Shown here one piece after another: positions 9,154 through 20,895 of a stretch of DNA of 64,000 nt (position 1 is its first letter; each line of letters begins with the position of its first letter). The position numbers were made by a program, and so were the translations under genes. This DNA comes from Sporosarcina sp. ACRSM. GTDB taxonomy: Bacteria; Bacillota; Bacilli; Bacillales_A; Planococcaceae. The stretch is taken from assembly GCF_022346545.1 (NCBI RefSeq), contig NZ_JAKRNU010000001.1, positions 372,001 through 436,000 on the forward strand, written 5' to 3'. The notes under the pieces were generated by a model. The model ran no database searches, was not told the origin of the DNA, and saw only the letters and a program-made list of their open reading frames with translations.

Positions 9154-9630
9154 TTATGCGGAAAAATCAATAGCCAAGCGGGCAAATGCGATTTTTTCCT
9201 TTTCAATGACAACCGTCAACTTTCTAGTCTTGATGCGAACTTCAATTTCTGCAGCTTCTGGTCCATAGCTTAACAAGTAACCTTCGAATTCCTTCATGCC
9301 CTCAATCGGTTCATACGTCTTTATGAAGACGTACTGGCCGATCGCCTTTTGGAAATCCTCTTCTTTCTTCAACGGTCGTTCTGCTCCCGGTGAAGAAACT
9401 TCTAGAAAATAATTTTGTGGAATCGGGTCTGTACGATCAAGTTCTTCGCTTAATTTTTCACTAACTTGCGCACACTGATCGATATCGATATTGCCTTCAG
9501 GCGTATCGATATAGACACGTAAAAACCAGTCTCTTCCTTCTTTCATGAACTCGATGTCGACAAGCTCCAGCTCAAGGTCTGTGACAATCGGATTGACGAG
9601 TTTTTCAACCTCTTCCGTAATTTTACTCAT
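9154..9630 (-). CDS. rimP: Ribosome maturation factor RimP
   Basis: RimP helps early 30S subunit assembly. The 158-residue sequence has the family core [22 protein letters not shown], the block [17 protein letters not shown] and a C-terminal SH3-like domain with a run of basic residues ([21 protein letters not shown]). It heads the nusA operon as in other bacteria (the classic p15A-nusA-infB arrangement). The promoter should lie in the 250-bp gap to polC, which is full of stem-loops, but I cannot fix it. Confidence 0.96.
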   Translation of the reverse strand: MSKITEEVEKLVNPIVTDLELELVDIEFMKEGRDWFLRVYIDTPEGNIDIDQCAQVSEKLSEELDRTDPIPQNYFLEVSSPGAERPLKKEEDFQKAIGQYVFIKTYEPIEGMKEFEGYLLSYGPEAAEIEVRIKTRKLTVVIEKEKIAFARLAIDFSA

Positions 9631-9683
9631 CTAATTCCTCCCGAAATCTTTTTCCTGTAATCAAAAATAGTACAGAACAACAG

Positions 9684-9710
9684 AAAAGAGCGGGAATCCC
9701 CACTCTTTTT
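9684..9710 (-). terminator. Terminator-like hairpin after polC
   Basis: On the minus strand AAAAGAGTGGG pairs with CCCGCTCTTTT (one G-T pair) around a 4-base loop, leaving a short T-rich tail. It lies between polC and the rimP start and probably ends polC or proS-polC transcripts. Confidence 0.6.
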
Positions 9711-9768
9711 GCGCAAGACTTATTACAAAAGTTAAGTTTATCATACCACACGTTATTTAGCCGTGCAA

Positions 9769-9868
9769 ACAAACCGGGCTGCGAAGGGCCCGGTTTGTAT
9801 AATTTCCGCGCACTTTGCGGAAATTATACAGAAATAGCTAAACCGACCCCATTATCGCAATTTCAAAA
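9769..9868. repeat. Tandem strong stem-loops in the polC-rimP gap
   Basis: ACAAACCGGGC (9769-9779) pairs perfectly with GCCCGGTTTGT (9788-9798). TATAATTTCCGC (9798-9809) pairs perfectly with GCGGAAATTATA (9817-9828). The segment CGCAATTTCAAAA at 9856-9868 also appears, with one base fewer, near 1715. There is no T-tract. This looks like an intergenic repeat family shared with the rpsO-pnp gap. Confidence 0.6.
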
Positions 9869-9881
9869 CGAAGCGAAAACC

Positions 9882-12800
9882 TTAAAACAGCGATAACTGA
9901 TTCGCTTCCGGCATTCCTTCAAGACAGCCGAGCGAATCCATATACTCGGTCACCGTCTTCGATACGCGTCCCCGTTGCTGAAGGTCCTCTTTGGACAAGA
10001 ACTCCCCGTCTTTCCTCGCTTCTACAATCATTTTAGCGACGTTTGTACCGAGCGAAGGAATCGAATTGAACGGTGGAATAAGCGAATCCCCATCGATCAG
10101 GAATGTCGTGGCATCGGATTTATACAAATCCGGCTTTGCAAATGAAAAGCCGCGTTCGCACATTTCCAAGGCGATTTCCAACACCGTCAATAAACTCTTC
10201 TCTTTCGGGGAAGCATCCAAGCCTTTTGCATTGATCTCTTTGATCTGTGCCCGGATCGCATTTGATCCTTTCGTCATCGTCAGCAAATCATAATCGGTCG
10301 CACGCACAGAGAAGTAGGCTGCGTAATACATGATCGGATGATGCACTTTGAAATAAGCAATGCGAAGCGCCATCAATACGTAGGCGGCCGCGTGCGCTTT
10401 CGGGAACATGTATTTGATCTTTTTACACGATTCGATATACCAATTCGGTACACCTTTCGCTCTCATTTCCGCTTCGAATTCAGGTGTCAGACCACGGCCT
10501 TTCCGTACAAACTCCATGATTTTGAAGGCCACGGAAGGTTCAAGTCCTTGGTAAATGAGGTACACCATAATATCGTCACGACAACCGATCACATCGGACA
10601 ATTCACATGTTTTATTCTGTATCAATTCCTGTGCGTTGCCGAGCCAAACGTCTGTCCCATGGGATAATCCTGAAATTTGGATCAGTTCCGAGAATGTCGA
10701 TGGCTTCGTCTCTTCCAACATCTGCCGAACGAAGCGTGTCCCGAATTCCGGTACACCGAGTGTGCCAGTCTTACAGCCGATCTGCTCCTCAGTCACACCT
10801 AGCGATGAAGTGCCGCTGAATAATTCCATGACCCCTTTATCGTCCGGTGGAATGGTCATCGGATCGATTCCGGAAAGGTCTTGTAACATTTTGATCATCG
10901 TCGGATCATCATGTCCAAGAATGTCGAGTTTCAACAAGTTGTTATCGATGGAATGGAAGTCAAAATGCGTCGTCCGCCAACTTGATTCCACATCATCCGC
11001 CGGAAACTGGATCGGCGTGAAATCGAATATTTCCATCGTATCTGGCACAACGATGATACCGCCGGGGTGTTGCCCGGTATTCCGTTTAACGCCTGAACAA
11101 CCTTGCACAAGCCTATCGATTTCGGCGCCACGGAAATGCAGATTATTATCGTTCATATAGCCACGCACATAGCCATACGCTGTCTTTTCGGCGACCGTAC
11201 CGATTGTTCCTGCACGATAGACGTAATCCTCCCCGAACAGCTCCTTCGTATAATTATGCGCATGTGCCTGATAATCACCACTGAAGTTCAAATCGATATC
11301 CGGAACTTTATCCCCATTAAAGCCAAGGAACGTTTCGAACGGAATATCTTGTCCATCTTTTTTGAATGCAGTGCCGCAAGATGGACAGTTTTTATCAGGT
11401 AAGTCATAACCCGAACTGACGGACCCATCATCAAAGAACTCGGAAGTCTTACAAGACGGGCAAATATAATGCGGTGGCATCGGGTTCACTTCCGTAATTT
11501 CCATTAATGTGGCGACTAGGGAAGAACCGACAGATCCACGTGATCCGACAAGATAACCATCATCCAACGACTTTTTCACCAGCTTATGGGAAATGAGATA
11601 GATAACAGCGAATCCATGGCCGATGATGGATTTCAATTCTTTTTCAATCCGCGCCTCAATGATTTCAGGCAACTGCTCGCCATAAATACGGTGAGCCATC
11701 GAATAGGTCAATTCCCTTACTTCATCATCCGCACCTTCGATTGTCGGTGTATAAAGATCGTCCTTGATCGGTTTGACGTCGCCGATTTTTTCTACGATCG
11801 CAAGCGGGTTATCAATGACGATTTCTTCCGCTACTTGCTCCCCGAGGAAAGAAAACTCTTCCAACATTTCGTCCGTCGTCCGGAAATGGACTGCAGGCAG
11901 TCCATGCCGGTTCATCGGGTTGGCACCACCTTGCGAACGGACAAGCACTTGACGGAATGTCGCATCCGTTTCATCGATATAATGAACGTTGCCTGTCGCA
12001 CATACGGGAAGACCGACCTTTTTCCCGAGCTTCACCATTTTCCGCATGATGTCTTCCATATTCCATTCATCCCGGATTAGTTCCAATTCAATGAGATGTG
12101 AGTAAACAGGCTTGGGATGAATTTCGAGATAATCGTAAAATTTTGCGATTTCCTCCACTTCATCCATCGACTTTTGCATCAGCCCTTCAAACACTTCCCC
12201 TTTATCACAACCGGAACCGACGAGTAACCCTTTCCGATATTTCGTCAGTAAAGAACGTGGAATTCGTGGTACCCGGTAAAAATAATGCATATGGGAGTAG
12301 GAGACGAGCTTGAATAGGTTCTTCAACCCTTCATCATCTACCGCCAACAGTGTACAATGCGACGGGCGTGAACGTTTGTAAGCATCCCCTTCGCCGATAT
12401 GACGGTTGAAGTCATCCAGATAGACGATCTCTCTCTCCTCAGCTTCTTTCATCAATTTCACGAAAAGATGTGCCGTCGCCTCGGTATCATAAATGGCTCG
12501 GTGATGTTGGGTCAGTTCAATGTTATACTTTTTCGCCAGCGTGTTCAGCCGGTGATTTCGCAGTTCTGGATGGATGAAACGAGCCAGTTCGAGCGTATCG
12601 ATGACCGGATACGCTTTAGGTGGTAATCCCGCTTTCTTGGACGCTTCATAAAAGAATCCCATATCGAACTTCGCATTATGGGCAACAAGTATCGAATCCC
12701 CGATGAATTCACTGAAGTCTTTAATGACTTCCTCGACTTCAGGGGCATCTTTCACCATGTCATCGGTGATGCCCGTCAACTCGGTTGTCGTTGACGATAG

Positions 12801-14198
12801 TGGATGATGCGGGTTGGCAAACCGTTCGAAAGACTCGATAATTTCACCGTCTTTCACTCTGACTGCGGCAAGCTCGATAATGGTGTCGTACACCGCAGAT
12901 AGACCGGTCGTTTCCACGTCAAATACGACATAACTATCTTCATCCAACTTGCGGTGCTGTTCATCATAAACAATCGGGACCCCATCATCCACCAAATTCG
13001 CTTCCAGTCCGAAAATGACTTTAATACCATTTTTCTTGCCAGCCGCATACGCTTCCGGAAACGACTGGACATTTGCATGATCAGTAATGGCGATGGCAGG
13101 ATGTCCCCATTTTGCCGCTTGCCCGACAAGTGCGGAGGCGGACACGACCGCATCCATCTGACTCATTGTCGTATGGGCATGTAGTTCGATCCGTTTTCGA
13201 TCTTCCGGGGCATTGTCCTTTCGGATGACGGGTGCCACTTCCATAATATCCTGTGCCATCATAATCAGATCGCGGACGAATGTATCGTTCTGAATCCCTC
13301 CGCGTGCCCGGACCCACATACCTTTTTTCAAGGACTTCATCATTTCCGCATCTTCATTGTCACGAGAGAACATTTTGACAAGGATGGAGTCCGTATAATC
13401 CGTCACTTTCAGCGTTAACAGCGAGCGGCCGCTTCGCAATTCTCGGATCTCTGTATCAAAGACATACCCTTCGATAGTGATCCGGCGTTCTTCGTCTTGA
13501 ATCTGCTGGATTTCCATGATCGGCTCGTCTTGTTTGATCGGAACACCGAGTCGGAATGGTCCGGATACCGCATCGCCATTTTCCTTTTTCGACGTTTCAC
13601 GTTGTTTCATATCCGCCAACGCTTTTTGACCAAGCGCTTCCTCTTCCGCCTCCCGCTGAGCAAAGAATGCCATCCGAGCGGCTTCCTCCTCACTGTTATC
13701 CCCTTCCTGAATCCGGAAATCGACGATGGGACGAGGAAAACCGAATGCTGTATAAGCATTCGCAATCAATTCACCATATTTGTTTTTCATCGTTTGCAAT
13801 TCCATATCGTTCGTGCAATGTAACATCAATTTACCACCGGACAGCACCGGTTTCTGCCCGATCAACCGCTGTCTGATCGGCGGCGACATGGCACTCATTT
13901 CTTCGATGATAAAAGGCCAATAGTCTGTCAGTAATTGATCGTCCGTTACCGGATTAGCGGATGTGACATGAAGCTTGACAGTCGCGATCGCCGCAAAGGC
14001 TTCGTTGACACGGCGTGCAAAAATAGTGAAAACGTTGACTGGCAACGGTTTGGGAACCGTTAAATTGAATTGCCACACCCTCGATTTCCGATGAATGTTC
14101 ACCCGGTTCAGTTCAGCCTGTTCAAAGTGGATCACGAATTCATCATCGGTCATACCGATTTGTTGCAGTAACATTAACAGCTTATTCTGGGCGTCCAT
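9882..14198 (-). CDS. polC: DNA polymerase III alpha subunit, PolC type
   Basis: This is the replicative polymerase of low-GC Gram-positives, with built-in 3'-5' proofreading. It is 1438 residues, the usual family length. An N-terminal domain and OB fold precede a PHP domain ([11 protein letters not shown] near 339-350). The exonuclease is inserted in the PHP domain ([11 protein letters not shown] near 424-434). A four-cysteine zinc site (CPSC then CPSC) precedes the catalytic [12 protein letters not shown] of the polymerase palm. The C-terminus ends [17 protein letters not shown]. The gene follows proS after 68 bp containing a terminator, and precedes rimP after 251 bp of stem-loops. Identification is certain. 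Confidence 0.98.
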   Translation of the reverse strand: MDAQNKLLMLLQQIGMTDDEFVIHFEQAELNRVNIHRKSRVWQFNLTVPKPLPVNVFTIFARRVNEAFAAIATVKLHVTSANPVTDDQLLTDYWPFIIEEMSAMSPPIRQRLIGQKPVLSGGKLMLHCTNDMELQTMKNKYGELIANAYTAFGFPRPIVDFRIQEGDNSEEEAARMAFFAQREAEEEALGQKALADMKQRETSKKENGDAVSGPFRLGVPIKQDEPIMEIQQIQDEERRITIEGYVFDTEIRELRSGRSLLTLKVTDYTDSILVKMFSRDNEDAEMMKSLKKGMWVRARGGIQNDTFVRDLIMMAQDIMEVAPVIRKDNAPEDRKRIELHAHTTMSQMDAVVSASALVGQAAKWGHPAIAITDHANVQSFPEAYAAGKKNGIKVIFGLEANLVDDGVPIVYDEQHRKLDEDSYVVFDVETTGLSAVYDTIIELAAVRVKDGEIIESFERFANPHHPLSSTTTELTGITDDMVKDAPEVEEVIKDFSEFIGDSILVAHNAKFDMGFFYEASKKAGLPPKAYPVIDTLELARFIHPELRNHRLNTLAKKYNIELTQHHRAIYDTEATAHLFVKLMKEAEEREIVYLDDFNRHIGEGDAYKRSRPSHCTLLAVDDEGLKNLFKLVSYSHMHYFYRVPRIPRSLLTKYRKGLLVGSGCDKGEVFEGLMQKSMDEVEEIAKFYDYLEIHPKPVYSHLIELELIRDEWNMEDIMRKMVKLGKKVGLPVCATGNVHYIDETDATFRQVLVRSQGGANPMNRHGLPAVHFRTTDEMLEEFSFLGEQVAEEIVIDNPLAIVEKIGDVKPIKDDLYTPTIEGADDEVRELTYSMAHRIYGEQLPEIIEARIEKELKSIIGHGFAVIYLISHKLVKKSLDDGYLVGSRGSVGSSLVATLMEITEVNPMPPHYICPSCKTSEFFDDGSVSSGYDLPDKNCPSCGTAFKKDGQDIPFETFLGFNGDKVPDIDLNFSGDYQAHAHNYTKELFGEDYVYRAGTIGTVAEKTAYGYVRGYMNDNNLHFRGAEIDRLVQGCSGVKRNTGQHPGGIIVVPDTMEIFDFTPIQFPADDVESSWRTTHFDFHSIDNNLLKLDILGHDDPTMIKMLQDLSGIDPMTIPPDDKGVMELFSGTSSLGVTEEQIGCKTGTLGVPEFGTRFVRQMLEETKPSTFSELIQISGLSHGTDVWLGNAQELIQNKTCELSDVIGCRDDIMVYLIYQGLEPSVAFKIMEFVRKGRGLTPEFEAEMRAKGVPNWYIESCKKIKYMFPKAHAAAYVLMALRIAYFKVHHPIMYYAAYFSVRATDYDLLTMTKGSNAIRAQIKEINAKGLDASPKEKSLLTVLEIALEMCERGFSFAKPDLYKSDATTFLIDGDSLIPPFNSIPSLGTNVAKMIVEARKDGEFLSKEDLQQRGRVSKTVTEYMDSLGCLEGMPEANQLSLF

Positions 14199-14224
14199 AT
14201 GCCTCCCCTTTCCATATGTAGTGA

Positions 14225-14257
14225 AAAGAAGGGAAGTGCCGCTAAACGGCCTTCCCT
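14225..14257 (-). terminator. Terminator between proS and polC
   Basis: Minus strand: GGGAAG plus GCCG pair with CGGC plus CTTCCC, with one bulged A and a 5-base loop, followed by TTCTTTT. It begins 9 bp after the proS stop. Confidence 0.7.
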
Positions 14258-14266
14258 CCTTGTGTA

Positions 14267-15973
14267 TTATTGTGTTGAGAAAAAGCCTTGTAGCTTTTCA
14301 GTAATTTCTTCTTTTTGCCATTCGGTTGTTTCGCCTGTTTGTCTGAATTTCACTTCGACAATTCCTTCCGAAGCTTTTTTACCGACTGTCAGGCGTATTG
14401 GCAATCCGATCAAATCTGAATCAGCGAATTTGACACCTGCACGTTCAGGACGATCATCATAGAGCACTTCATATCGATAGGATTTCAAGACGCTGTATAA
14501 TTCATCCGCCAATTCCTTTTGGATTTCGTCTTTGACGTTGACTGCAATCAGGTGGACATCGTATGGGGATAGGTTCTTGGGCCATTTCAAACCGTTCTCG
14601 TCGTTAAATTGCTCCGCGACGGCAGCTAAAATGCGCGACACTCCGATACCATAGCAGCCCATAATATACGGTTTCGCCTTACCGTTTTCATCTAAAAATG
14701 TACCTTCCATCGGTTCGCTATAAGTAGTACCCAGTTTGAATATATGGCCGACTTCGATGCCTTTGGCAAATTTAATTGTGCCATTGCCATCTGGTGAGGC
14801 GTCTCCCTCACGGATAAACCGCAAATCTTCATAACGGTCTACTGCAAAATCACGCTCCGGATTGACATTCTTTAAATGGAACCCATCCTCGTTCGCACCA
14901 CATACACCATTGACTATGGCTGCCACGGCATGGTCTGCAATCACATGTAGACCGACTGGTAATTTAACCGGTCCGATTGAACCGACTGTACATGCAAGAA
15001 GACTTTGGACGTCCCTTTCAGCAGCTAATTCGATTTCAGTTGCCCCTAATGCGTTTTTCAGTTTAATCGCATTGATTTCATGGTCGCCGCGGCATAGCAC
15101 CGCAACGTGTTCATCATCCGCTCTAAAGATCAATGTTTTGATCAATTGGTCGTTTTCGATTTCAAGAAATGTTGCCACTTCATCAATCGTTTTTTGATCA
15201 GGTGTGGCGACCTTCTCAACTTCTTTTAACGGCTCGTCTCGTTTGACGTATGAATTATTCACGTCCGCCATCTCAATGTTAGCCGCGTAGGGAGAACTAT
15301 CGCTATAGGCAATCGTATCTTCACCAATATCCGACAAAGCCATGAATTCATGTGTATCGGTTCCACCAATTGTACCGCCATCTGCAATGACTGCACGGAA
15401 ATTGAGTCCTAGGCGCGTAAAGATATTCATATATGCCCGCTTCATATCTTCATATTTTTCATCTAAGCTTTCTTCAGTCGCATGAAATGAATAGGCATCT
15501 TTCATGATAAACTCCCGTCCACGTAACAAACCAAAGCGTGGACGTTGCTCATCTCGAAACTTCGTCTGGATTTGGAACATTGTGAGCGGTAATTTTTTAT
15601 AGGATTTCACTTCATCACGAACAAGTGATGTGATCACTTCCTCATGAGTCGCACCGAGCGCAAACTCCCGCTCATGACGATCTTTCAGACGAAATAATTC
15701 AGGACCGTACGAATACCATCTGCCCGTCTCCTGCCATAATTCCGCTTGCTGCATCGCTGGCATGAATACTTCGACTGCATCGATCGCTTCCATCTCTTCC
15801 CTGATGATTTTCTCGATTTTTTGCAAAACTTTCTTACCTAAAGGCAGGAAAGAATACACACCGCTTGTGTTTTGACGAATAAACCCGGCTCGAAGAAGCA
15901 GCTGATGTGAGATGATTTCTGCATCAGAAGGAACTTGACGCATTGTTGGTATGAATGTTAGAGATTGTTTCAT
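14267..15973 (-). CDS. proS: Prolyl-tRNA synthetase (bacterial type, with editing domain)
   Basis: This class II synthetase charges tRNA-Pro. At 568 residues it matches the long bacterial form. Motif 2 appears in [28 protein letters not shown], and motif 3 in [17 protein letters not shown]. Between motifs 2 and 3 lies the inserted YbaK-like editing domain ([17 protein letters not shown] onward) that hydrolyses Ala-tRNA-Pro. The C-terminal anticodon-binding domain follows. AGAGGTGGG precedes the ATG. The 82-bp gap to rseP holds no T-box-like leader. Placement between rseP and polC is standard. Confidence 0.97.
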   Translation of the reverse strand: MKQSLTFIPTMRQVPSDAEIISHQLLLRAGFIRQNTSGVYSFLPLGKKVLQKIEKIIREEMEAIDAVEVFMPAMQQAELWQETGRWYSYGPELFRLKDRHEREFALGATHEEVITSLVRDEVKSYKKLPLTMFQIQTKFRDEQRPRFGLLRGREFIMKDAYSFHATEESLDEKYEDMKRAYMNIFTRLGLNFRAVIADGGTIGGTDTHEFMALSDIGEDTIAYSDSSPYAANIEMADVNNSYVKRDEPLKEVEKVATPDQKTIDEVATFLEIENDQLIKTLIFRADDEHVAVLCRGDHEINAIKLKNALGATEIELAAERDVQSLLACTVGSIGPVKLPVGLHVIADHAVAAIVNGVCGANEDGFHLKNVNPERDFAVDRYEDLRFIREGDASPDGNGTIKFAKGIEVGHIFKLGTTYSEPMEGTFLDENGKAKPYIMGCYGIGVSRILAAVAEQFNDENGLKWPKNLSPYDVHLIAVNVKDEIQKELADELYSVLKSYRYEVLYDDRPERAGVKFADSDLIGLPIRLTVGKKASEGIVEVKFRQTGETTEWQKEEITEKLQGFFSTQ

Positions 15974-16055
15974 AAGTTATTCCCACCTCTAGTGAAGTTC
16001 AATGTTCACGCTTTCTCTCTTTTTGCTGAAGATCAATGACGCATTCCTCTTTTCT

Positions 16056-17321
16056 TTAGGAGGAAAAGAAGAAGCGTTGAATGTCATTCCACGTGACGAC
16101 TAGCATCAAAACCATCAAGAGTACAATCCCGACAAAATGGACCATTCCTTCTTTTTGCTTATCAATCGGCTTTCCTCGAATCGCTTCGAACAAGAAGAAC
16201 AATAGTCTACCACCATCCAGTGCTGGCAATGGCAGCAAATTCATAATCCCAAGGTTGATACTTAAAATGGCGGCCCAGTTCATCAAACTGTAAATGCCAA
16301 ACTTTGCGACATCCTCTGTTGCTTTATAAATACCGACCGGCCCGGACAATGCGTCTATCGTGAATTGCCCCGTCACTAACATCCCAAGCAACTCAAATAT
16401 ACGCTTAATCCAAGTGACTGTTTGCTCTGCACCGAACGCCACTGCTTTCAGAGGATTCTTTTCAACTGGGCTTGTATAAGTAACGCCGATTTGTCCAAAT
16501 GTCTCGCCTTTTTCGGTTACGGATTTAGGTGTCACTTCCAGTATCTGACGAGTGCCACTCCGCTCAACTTCAAATTGCAAAGGCATACCCGGATTTTCTT
16601 GAATGACGAGTGCAAATTCCTGCCAGGTCTCGATTGGCGTGCCGTTCACCCCTGTAACTAAATCGCCTTTTTCCATCCCCGCTTCTTGGGCAGGGCCATT
16701 GGAACTGACCTCAGAAATAATCGGTTCATATGTCGGAACCCCTTGCAACAAACCGATTGCAAGAAAAATGAAAAATGCTAGGATGAAGTTGAACAATGGG
16801 CCGGCAAAAATGGCCATCGCCCGCTGACCGACCGATTTCGATTCGAACTGTCTGTCGTAAGGGGCGATCAGCGTCTCCTGTCCTTTTTCGTAGATAACCG
16901 CTTTTCTTGAAACATTAAAACGGACAAGTTGCCCTTCATCATCATACCCTTTGATGAACATGTCCTTTTCCAAATCGGATGCTTCCGTTTCTAAGAATAG
17001 GACATCCGGATTCGCGACATTGCGATTTAGGTAAATTTTTTCAACTTCCCCAGTTTCCCCGATGATGAGACCAACACGATATCCCGGCTGTAACTGGACC
17101 GTATCGAAATCTTCCCCGGCCATTCGTACATAGCCTCCTAGCGGAAGTAGTCGAATCGTATATAATGTTTCATTTTTTCTGATGCCTAAAATTTTGGGAC
17201 CAAACCCAACTGCAAATTCGCGCACCATAATCCCGGCTCTTTTCGCGAACAAGAAATGTCCCAGCTCATGAAATGTAACTAGAGAACCGAATATGATGAT
17301 AAACGCAATTACGGTTTCCAT
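16056..17321 (-). CDS. rseP: Site-2 (intramembrane) zinc metalloprotease RseP/RasP
   Basis: RasP cleaves membrane-anchored anti-sigma factors (RsiW in B. subtilis) and clears signal peptides. The 421-residue protein has an N-terminal membrane helix containing the HExxH motif (FHELGHFLFAKRAG near residue 18). A second membrane segment follows near FAGPLFNFILAFFIFLAIG. A PDZ domain follows (GPAQEAGMEKGDLVTGVNG), and then the MNLLPLPALDGGRLLF helix with the third zinc ligand of the LDG motif. A last hydrophobic helix closes the protein. It lies between dxr and proS in the conserved order. Export uses the first membrane helix, not a cleaved signal. Confidence 0.96.
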   Translation of the reverse strand: METVIAFIIIFGSLVTFHELGHFLFAKRAGIMVREFAVGFGPKILGIRKNETLYTIRLLPLGGYVRMAGEDFDTVQLQPGYRVGLIIGETGEVEKIYLNRNVANPDVLFLETEASDLEKDMFIKGYDDEGQLVRFNVSRKAVIYEKGQETLIAPYDRQFESKSVGQRAMAIFAGPLFNFILAFFIFLAIGLLQGVPTYEPIISEVSSNGPAQEAGMEKGDLVTGVNGTPIETWQEFALVIQENPGMPLQFEVERSGTRQILEVTPKSVTEKGETFGQIGVTYTSPVEKNPLKAVAFGAEQTVTWIKRIFELLGMLVTGQFTIDALSGPVGIYKATEDVAKFGIYSLMNWAAILSINLGIMNLLPLPALDGGRLLFFLFEAIRGKPIDKQKEGMVHFVGIVLLMVLMLVVTWNDIQRFFFSS

Positions 17322-17364
17322 AAAAAACCACCTTCACTGGCCTTCAAAGCCGATTCTAAACAAC

Positions 17365-18513
17365 TCATTCTACCATAGCATACACCATTTTTCGAGTCAG
17401 CGTATCTGTTTCTAAAATCGTTTCGAGGTCGGGTGCAGCAATCGTCTCATGCTGATCCATCATCCGTTCAATGATATCCTCGATTTGCACAAATGGGATG
17501 CGCCCATCCATAAAGAGACTGACCGCGATTTCATTCGCTGCATTCATCACCGTCGGCATTGTTCCGCCTTCCCTACCGGCGGCATATGCCAAAGCCAATG
17601 CCTTGTAACGTGCGAAATCTACTTTTTCAAAATGCAATCGGCCGATCTCCTCCAGACGAAGTGGCTTTGCGTTTTGCATCGGAATACGATCCGGATACGT
17701 CAATGCATATTGAATCGGTACACGCATATCTGGAGAGCCCAGTTGTGCCATCACACTGGTATCTTCGAATTCCACCATGGAATGGATGATACTCTCTTTG
17801 TGCAACAAGCAATCGATCTGGTCATATGGCATATTGAAAAGATGATGGGCTTCAATGACTTCCAGCCCTTTGTTCATCATTGTCGCTGAGTCGATTGTCA
17901 ATTTGCTGCCCATGGACCAGTTAGGATGGGCCAAGGCTTGTTCAACTGTCACATTTGTAAGCTCCTCACGGGAAAGATCTCGGAAACTGCCTCCTGACGC
18001 TGTTAAAATCAGGCGAGACACACGCTTCGGATTTTCACCGTTTAACGACTGGAACAACGCAGAGTGCTCACTATCGACGGGTAATAACGGAACCCGATGT
18101 TTACGGGCTTCTTCCATCACAATATCCCCCGCAGCGACAAGCGTTTCTTTGTTGGCAATCGCAATCGGTATCCCGGCGCGGATTGCTTCCAATGTCGGCT
18201 CCAATCCGACACTTCCGATAACCGCACTCACCAATACATCTGCACCGGACCGTGCTGCAATTTCGATAAGCCCTTCTTTGCCATGGACGAATCGGATGGT
18301 TGGGAACTCGGTTTGCAATGCTTGTGCATCCTCCTGTCTGATGACAGATATCATTTGAGGATGGAAGGTAGCAGCAATTTCCCTCACCTTAACTATATTC
18401 AACCCCGCCGAAAAAGATACGAGCTCGAATTTATCCGGATTGGACCCGATAATATCCAACGTTTGTATACCGATGGACCCCGTCGCTCCAAGCAAACTAA
18501 TTTTCTTCGTCAT
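17365..18513 (-). CDS. dxr: 1-deoxy-D-xylulose 5-phosphate reductoisomerase
   Basis: Dxr catalyses the first committed step of the MEP isoprenoid pathway, DXP to MEP with NADPH. The 382-residue protein begins [20 protein letters not shown] (NADPH-binding GATGSIG). It contains VNKETLV-like [23 protein letters not shown] (metal and substrate ligands), and TASGGSFR and [28 protein letters not shown] start at the ATG at 18513, which has AAGGGTG 5 bases upstream, dropping 9 unconserved residues. It lies close behind uppS and cdsA, grouping polyprenol and phospholipid precursor steps. Confidence 0.97.
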   Translation of the reverse strand: MTKKISLLGATGSIGIQTLDIIGSNPDKFELVSFSAGLNIVKVREIAATFHPQMISVIRQEDAQALQTEFPTIRFVHGKEGLIEIAARSGADVLVSAVIGSVGLEPTLEAIRAGIPIAIANKETLVAAGDIVMEEARKHRVPLLPVDSEHSALFQSLNGENPKRVSRLILTASGGSFRDLSREELTNVTVEQALAHPNWSMGSKLTIDSATMMNKGLEVIEAHHLFNMPYDQIDCLLHKESIIHSMVEFEDTSVMAQLGSPDMRVPIQYALTYPDRIPMQNAKPLRLEEIGRLHFEKVDFARYKALALAYAAGREGGTMPTVMNAANEIAVSLFMDGRIPFVQIEDIIERMMDQHETIAAPDLETILETDTLTRKMVYAMVE

Positions 18514-18563
18514 AAAGACACCCTTTCCAATCAATCCCACAACTGTAGTCCTACTAATTCAAG

Positions 18564-19358
18564 TTAACCAACAAAATGTAAAAAATGAAGTAACGGCAAT
18601 ACAAAAAGGAGACTGTCGAATCGATCCAGTATCCCACCGTGACCCGGCAGCAACTTCCCGGAATCTTTGACTGCATAATGCCTTTTCAATGCAGATTCAA
18701 CCAAGTCGCCCAATTGGCCGACAATTGAAGCAACAACCGTTACACCGACTAGAATGATATACGTCGATGAAAGCGCATAAAAATATTGAAAAATGCATGC
18801 GAAAACGACTGCCGATAGAATACCACCGATAAAACCTTCTACTGTTTTATTCGGGGAGATTTCCGGCCAGAGTTTCCGTTTTCCGATCTTTCTTCCAACG
18901 AAATAAGCACCCGAGTCCGTCATCCAAATCACCATCAATGCATAAATCACATATTCGATCCCAGCTAATCTTGTTTCGATCAAATAATAAAATCCGATTC
19001 CTACATAGAGAGCAGCCAATACTGAAAATGCTGCATGATCAAATGTATAGCGATTTTTTACGATAACTGTATAAATCAATAAAATAAGAATGATGGCAAA
19101 TGACATTTCGATTTTCGTATATCCCAACTTGCTATAAACCGCGTCATTCCAGGTAACCGGCATGAGAAGTATGACAAGTGCAATCCAAGTCAAAACCCCT
19201 TCCACGGAAAAAAGTCGAATTTCTCGCATTCTTAACAGTTCGAAAAGGCCAATCGTTGCCATGATATATACCGCTAAAGTGAATGGCAATCCACCTAAGA
19301 GGACGATTGGAACGAAAAAGGCAAGCGCAATAATGGCCGTTATAATTCTTTGTTTCAA
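18564..19358 (-). CDS. cdsA: Phosphatidate cytidylyltransferase (CDP-diglyceride synthase)
   Basis: CdsA makes CDP-diacylglycerol from phosphatidic acid and CTP, feeding all phospholipid synthesis. The 264-residue protein is strongly hydrophobic with about eight membrane helices. It carries the family signature near its C-terminus: ESALKRHYAVKDSGKLLPGHGG followed by ILDRFDS. Its start overlaps the uppS stop by 4 bp, so translation is likely coupled. The C-terminus is short and hydrophobic (LPLLHFLHFVG). Confidence 0.96.
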   Translation of the reverse strand: MKQRIITAIIALAFFVPIVLLGGLPFTLAVYIMATIGLFELLRMREIRLFSVEGVLTWIALVILLMPVTWNDAVYSKLGYTKIEMSFAIILILLIYTVIVKNRYTFDHAAFSVLAALYVGIGFYYLIETRLAGIEYVIYALMVIWMTDSGAYFVGRKIGKRKLWPEISPNKTVEGFIGGILSAVVFACIFQYFYALSSTYIILVGVTVVASIVGQLGDLVESALKRHYAVKDSGKLLPGHGGILDRFDSLLFVLPLLHFLHFVG

Positions 19359-20149
19359 ATAGTTCCCTCCCCTTCAACGCTTCCGAAACGTCGATGACGC
19401 AGCTGAAATTCTTCCATCGCTTGAATCATGCAGGCTTCATCAAAATCCGGCCATAACACACTCGTAAATGACAATTCCGCGTAGGCGAGTTGCCATAACA
19501 TGAAATTGGAAAGTCTCACTTCTCCGCTCGTACGGATGAGTAAATCCGGCTCTGGCAAATGCGCCGTCATCAAATACGAACTAATGATCGACTCATCGAT
19601 ATCATCCACTTGAAGTGAACCGTCATCAACGAGTGTAGCGATTTTCTTCAAAGCTTCGACAAGTTCAAGCCTGCTGCCATAGTTCATCGCAAAATTCAAT
19701 GTCATCCCATCATTGTCCTTCGTCGCTTCCATCGCTTTTCGAATCGCTTTTTTCGTATGTTCCGGAAGCATCTCGACATTGCCGATCATTTCAACTTTTA
19801 CATTTTTCTCAATCAACTCGGGAAGATATGTGCTCAAAAACTCTCCGGGAAGCTTCATCAGGAAATCAATTTCGAGCTTAGGCCGTTTCCAGTTTTCCGT
19901 GGAGAATGCGTAAAGTGTCAACACTTCTATGCCTAAATCATTTGCGATTCGCGTTATTTTACGGACCGTTTTCATCCCTTCATGATGTCCCGCGATCCTT
20001 GGTAAGTTACGCTGTTTTGCCCATCTGCCGTTTCCGTCCATGATGATTGCTACATGGGCGGGAATCTGCCCCTTCTTAACATTGGCAATCCGGTCCGATA
20101 ACAATCCCTCAGACATCGCAGTTTTTTTTCGCATGAGTTTGTCCAGCAT
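19355..20149 (-). CDS. uppS: Undecaprenyl pyrophosphate synthase (isoprenyl transferase)
   Basis: UppS builds the C55 lipid carrier for cell wall synthesis by cis-condensation of IPP. The 264 residues include the pyrophosphate-binding IMDGNGRWAKQRNLPRIAGH, the TLYAFSTENWKRP segment and the C-terminal RTSGEVRLSNFMLWQLAYAE followed by FTSVLWPDFDE. The ATG at 20149 follows GGAGG with 7 bases spacing. The first 25 residues or so are a variable extension. It lies downstream of frr after a terminator and a 188-bp gap, so a promoter for uppS-cdsA-dxr is expected there, but none is convincing. Confidence 0.97.
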   Translation of the reverse strand: MLDKLMRKKTAMSEGLLSDRIANVKKGQIPAHVAIIMDGNGRWAKQRNLPRIAGHHEGMKTVRKITRIANDLGIEVLTLYAFSTENWKRPKLEIDFLMKLPGEFLSTYLPELIEKNVKVEMIGNVEMLPEHTKKAIRKAMEATKDNDGMTLNFAMNYGSRLELVEALKKIATLVDDGSLQVDDIDESIISSYLMTAHLPEPDLLIRTSGEVRLSNFMLWQLAYAELSFTSVLWPDFDEACMIQAMEEFQLRHRRFGSVEGEGTI

Positions 20150-20286
20150 GTCATTTCCTCCACTCGGCTACTTTTCTGAGCAAGTACATACTCTATCGTA
20201 ACAAATTAGACGTACAATTTCATTTTTTTCCGATCATCCAAAACAAAAGCGCAGGGCGCCTACCTAGATGATCGGAGCCTATACGA

Positions 20287-20317
20287 AGAAAGAGACGTCC
20301 TGAAATTAGGACGTCCC
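20287..20317 (-). terminator. Terminator of frr
   Basis: Minus strand: GACGTCCT pairs with AGGACGTC over a 6-base loop, followed by TCTTTCTTC. It lies about 20 bp after the frr stop. A second inverted repeat, CCGATCATC / GATGATCGG, lies just beyond at about 20230-20275. Confidence 0.75.
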
Positions 20318-20337
20318 GGTCTATAGAAAGTTCTCTA

Positions 20338-20895
20338 TCAGATTTCCATGATTTCATTTTCTTTGTCTTTTGCGATTTGCTCAATTCTCTCAATTTGCGA
20401 GTCTGTCAGTTTTTGGATTTCTTCTCCGTTACGGTGCAATTCATCCTCTGTGATCTCGCCATTTTTTTCGAGTTTCTTGAAATCATCATTCGCATCACGA
20501 CGGATGTTACGAACCGCAACTTTTGAGTCTTCCGCTTCTTTTTTCACTTGCTTGACAAGCTCTTTACGACGTTCCTCCGTCAAGGCAGGAACGGCAAGAC
20601 GGATGACAGAACCATCATTTGATGGTGTAATCCCAATGTCCGATCTCATAATCGCCTTTTCAATTTCTCCGAGCGTTGTCTTGTCATATGGTTGGATGAC
20701 GAGAAGACGCGGTTCAGGGACTGAAATTCCAGCCATTTGGTTTAGCGGCGTTGGTGCTCCGTAATACTCAACAGAAATTCTGTCTAAGAGAGAAGCGTTT
20801 GCACGTCCGGCTCGAATTGATGCCAGCTCTCTTGTATAAGCACCGATTGCTTTTTCCATACGATCTTTCGCTTGATCCATCACTGTTTTCGGCAT
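20338..20895 (-). CDS. frr: Ribosome recycling factor
   Basis: RRF, with EF-G, splits post-termination ribosomes. The 185-residue protein has the typical sequence [21 protein letters not shown] near residue 25, [14 protein letters not shown], and [20 protein letters not shown] with the long C-terminal helices ([22 protein letters not shown]). The start codon overlaps the last base of the pyrH stop (TAATG), indicating coupled translation of pyrH and frr. Confidence 0.98.
   Translation of the reverse strand: MPKTVMDQAKDRMEKAIGAYTRELASIRAGRANASLLDRISVEYYGAPTPLNQMAGISVPEPRLLVIQPYDKTTLGEIEKAIMRSDIGITPSNDGSVIRLAVPALTEERRKELVKQVKKEAEDSKVAVRNIRRDANDDFKKLEKNGEITEDELHRNGEEIQKLTDSQIERIEQIAKDKENEIMEI

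Noticed and set aside
15974..16055. T-box leader upstream of proS
   Set aside because: Only 82 bp separate rseP and proS, too short for a T-box, and no T-box sequence or antiterminator is visible.
17855..18358. Plus-strand open frame of 167 codons opposite dxr
   Set aside because: It lies entirely over conserved Dxr sequence and has no supporting signals.
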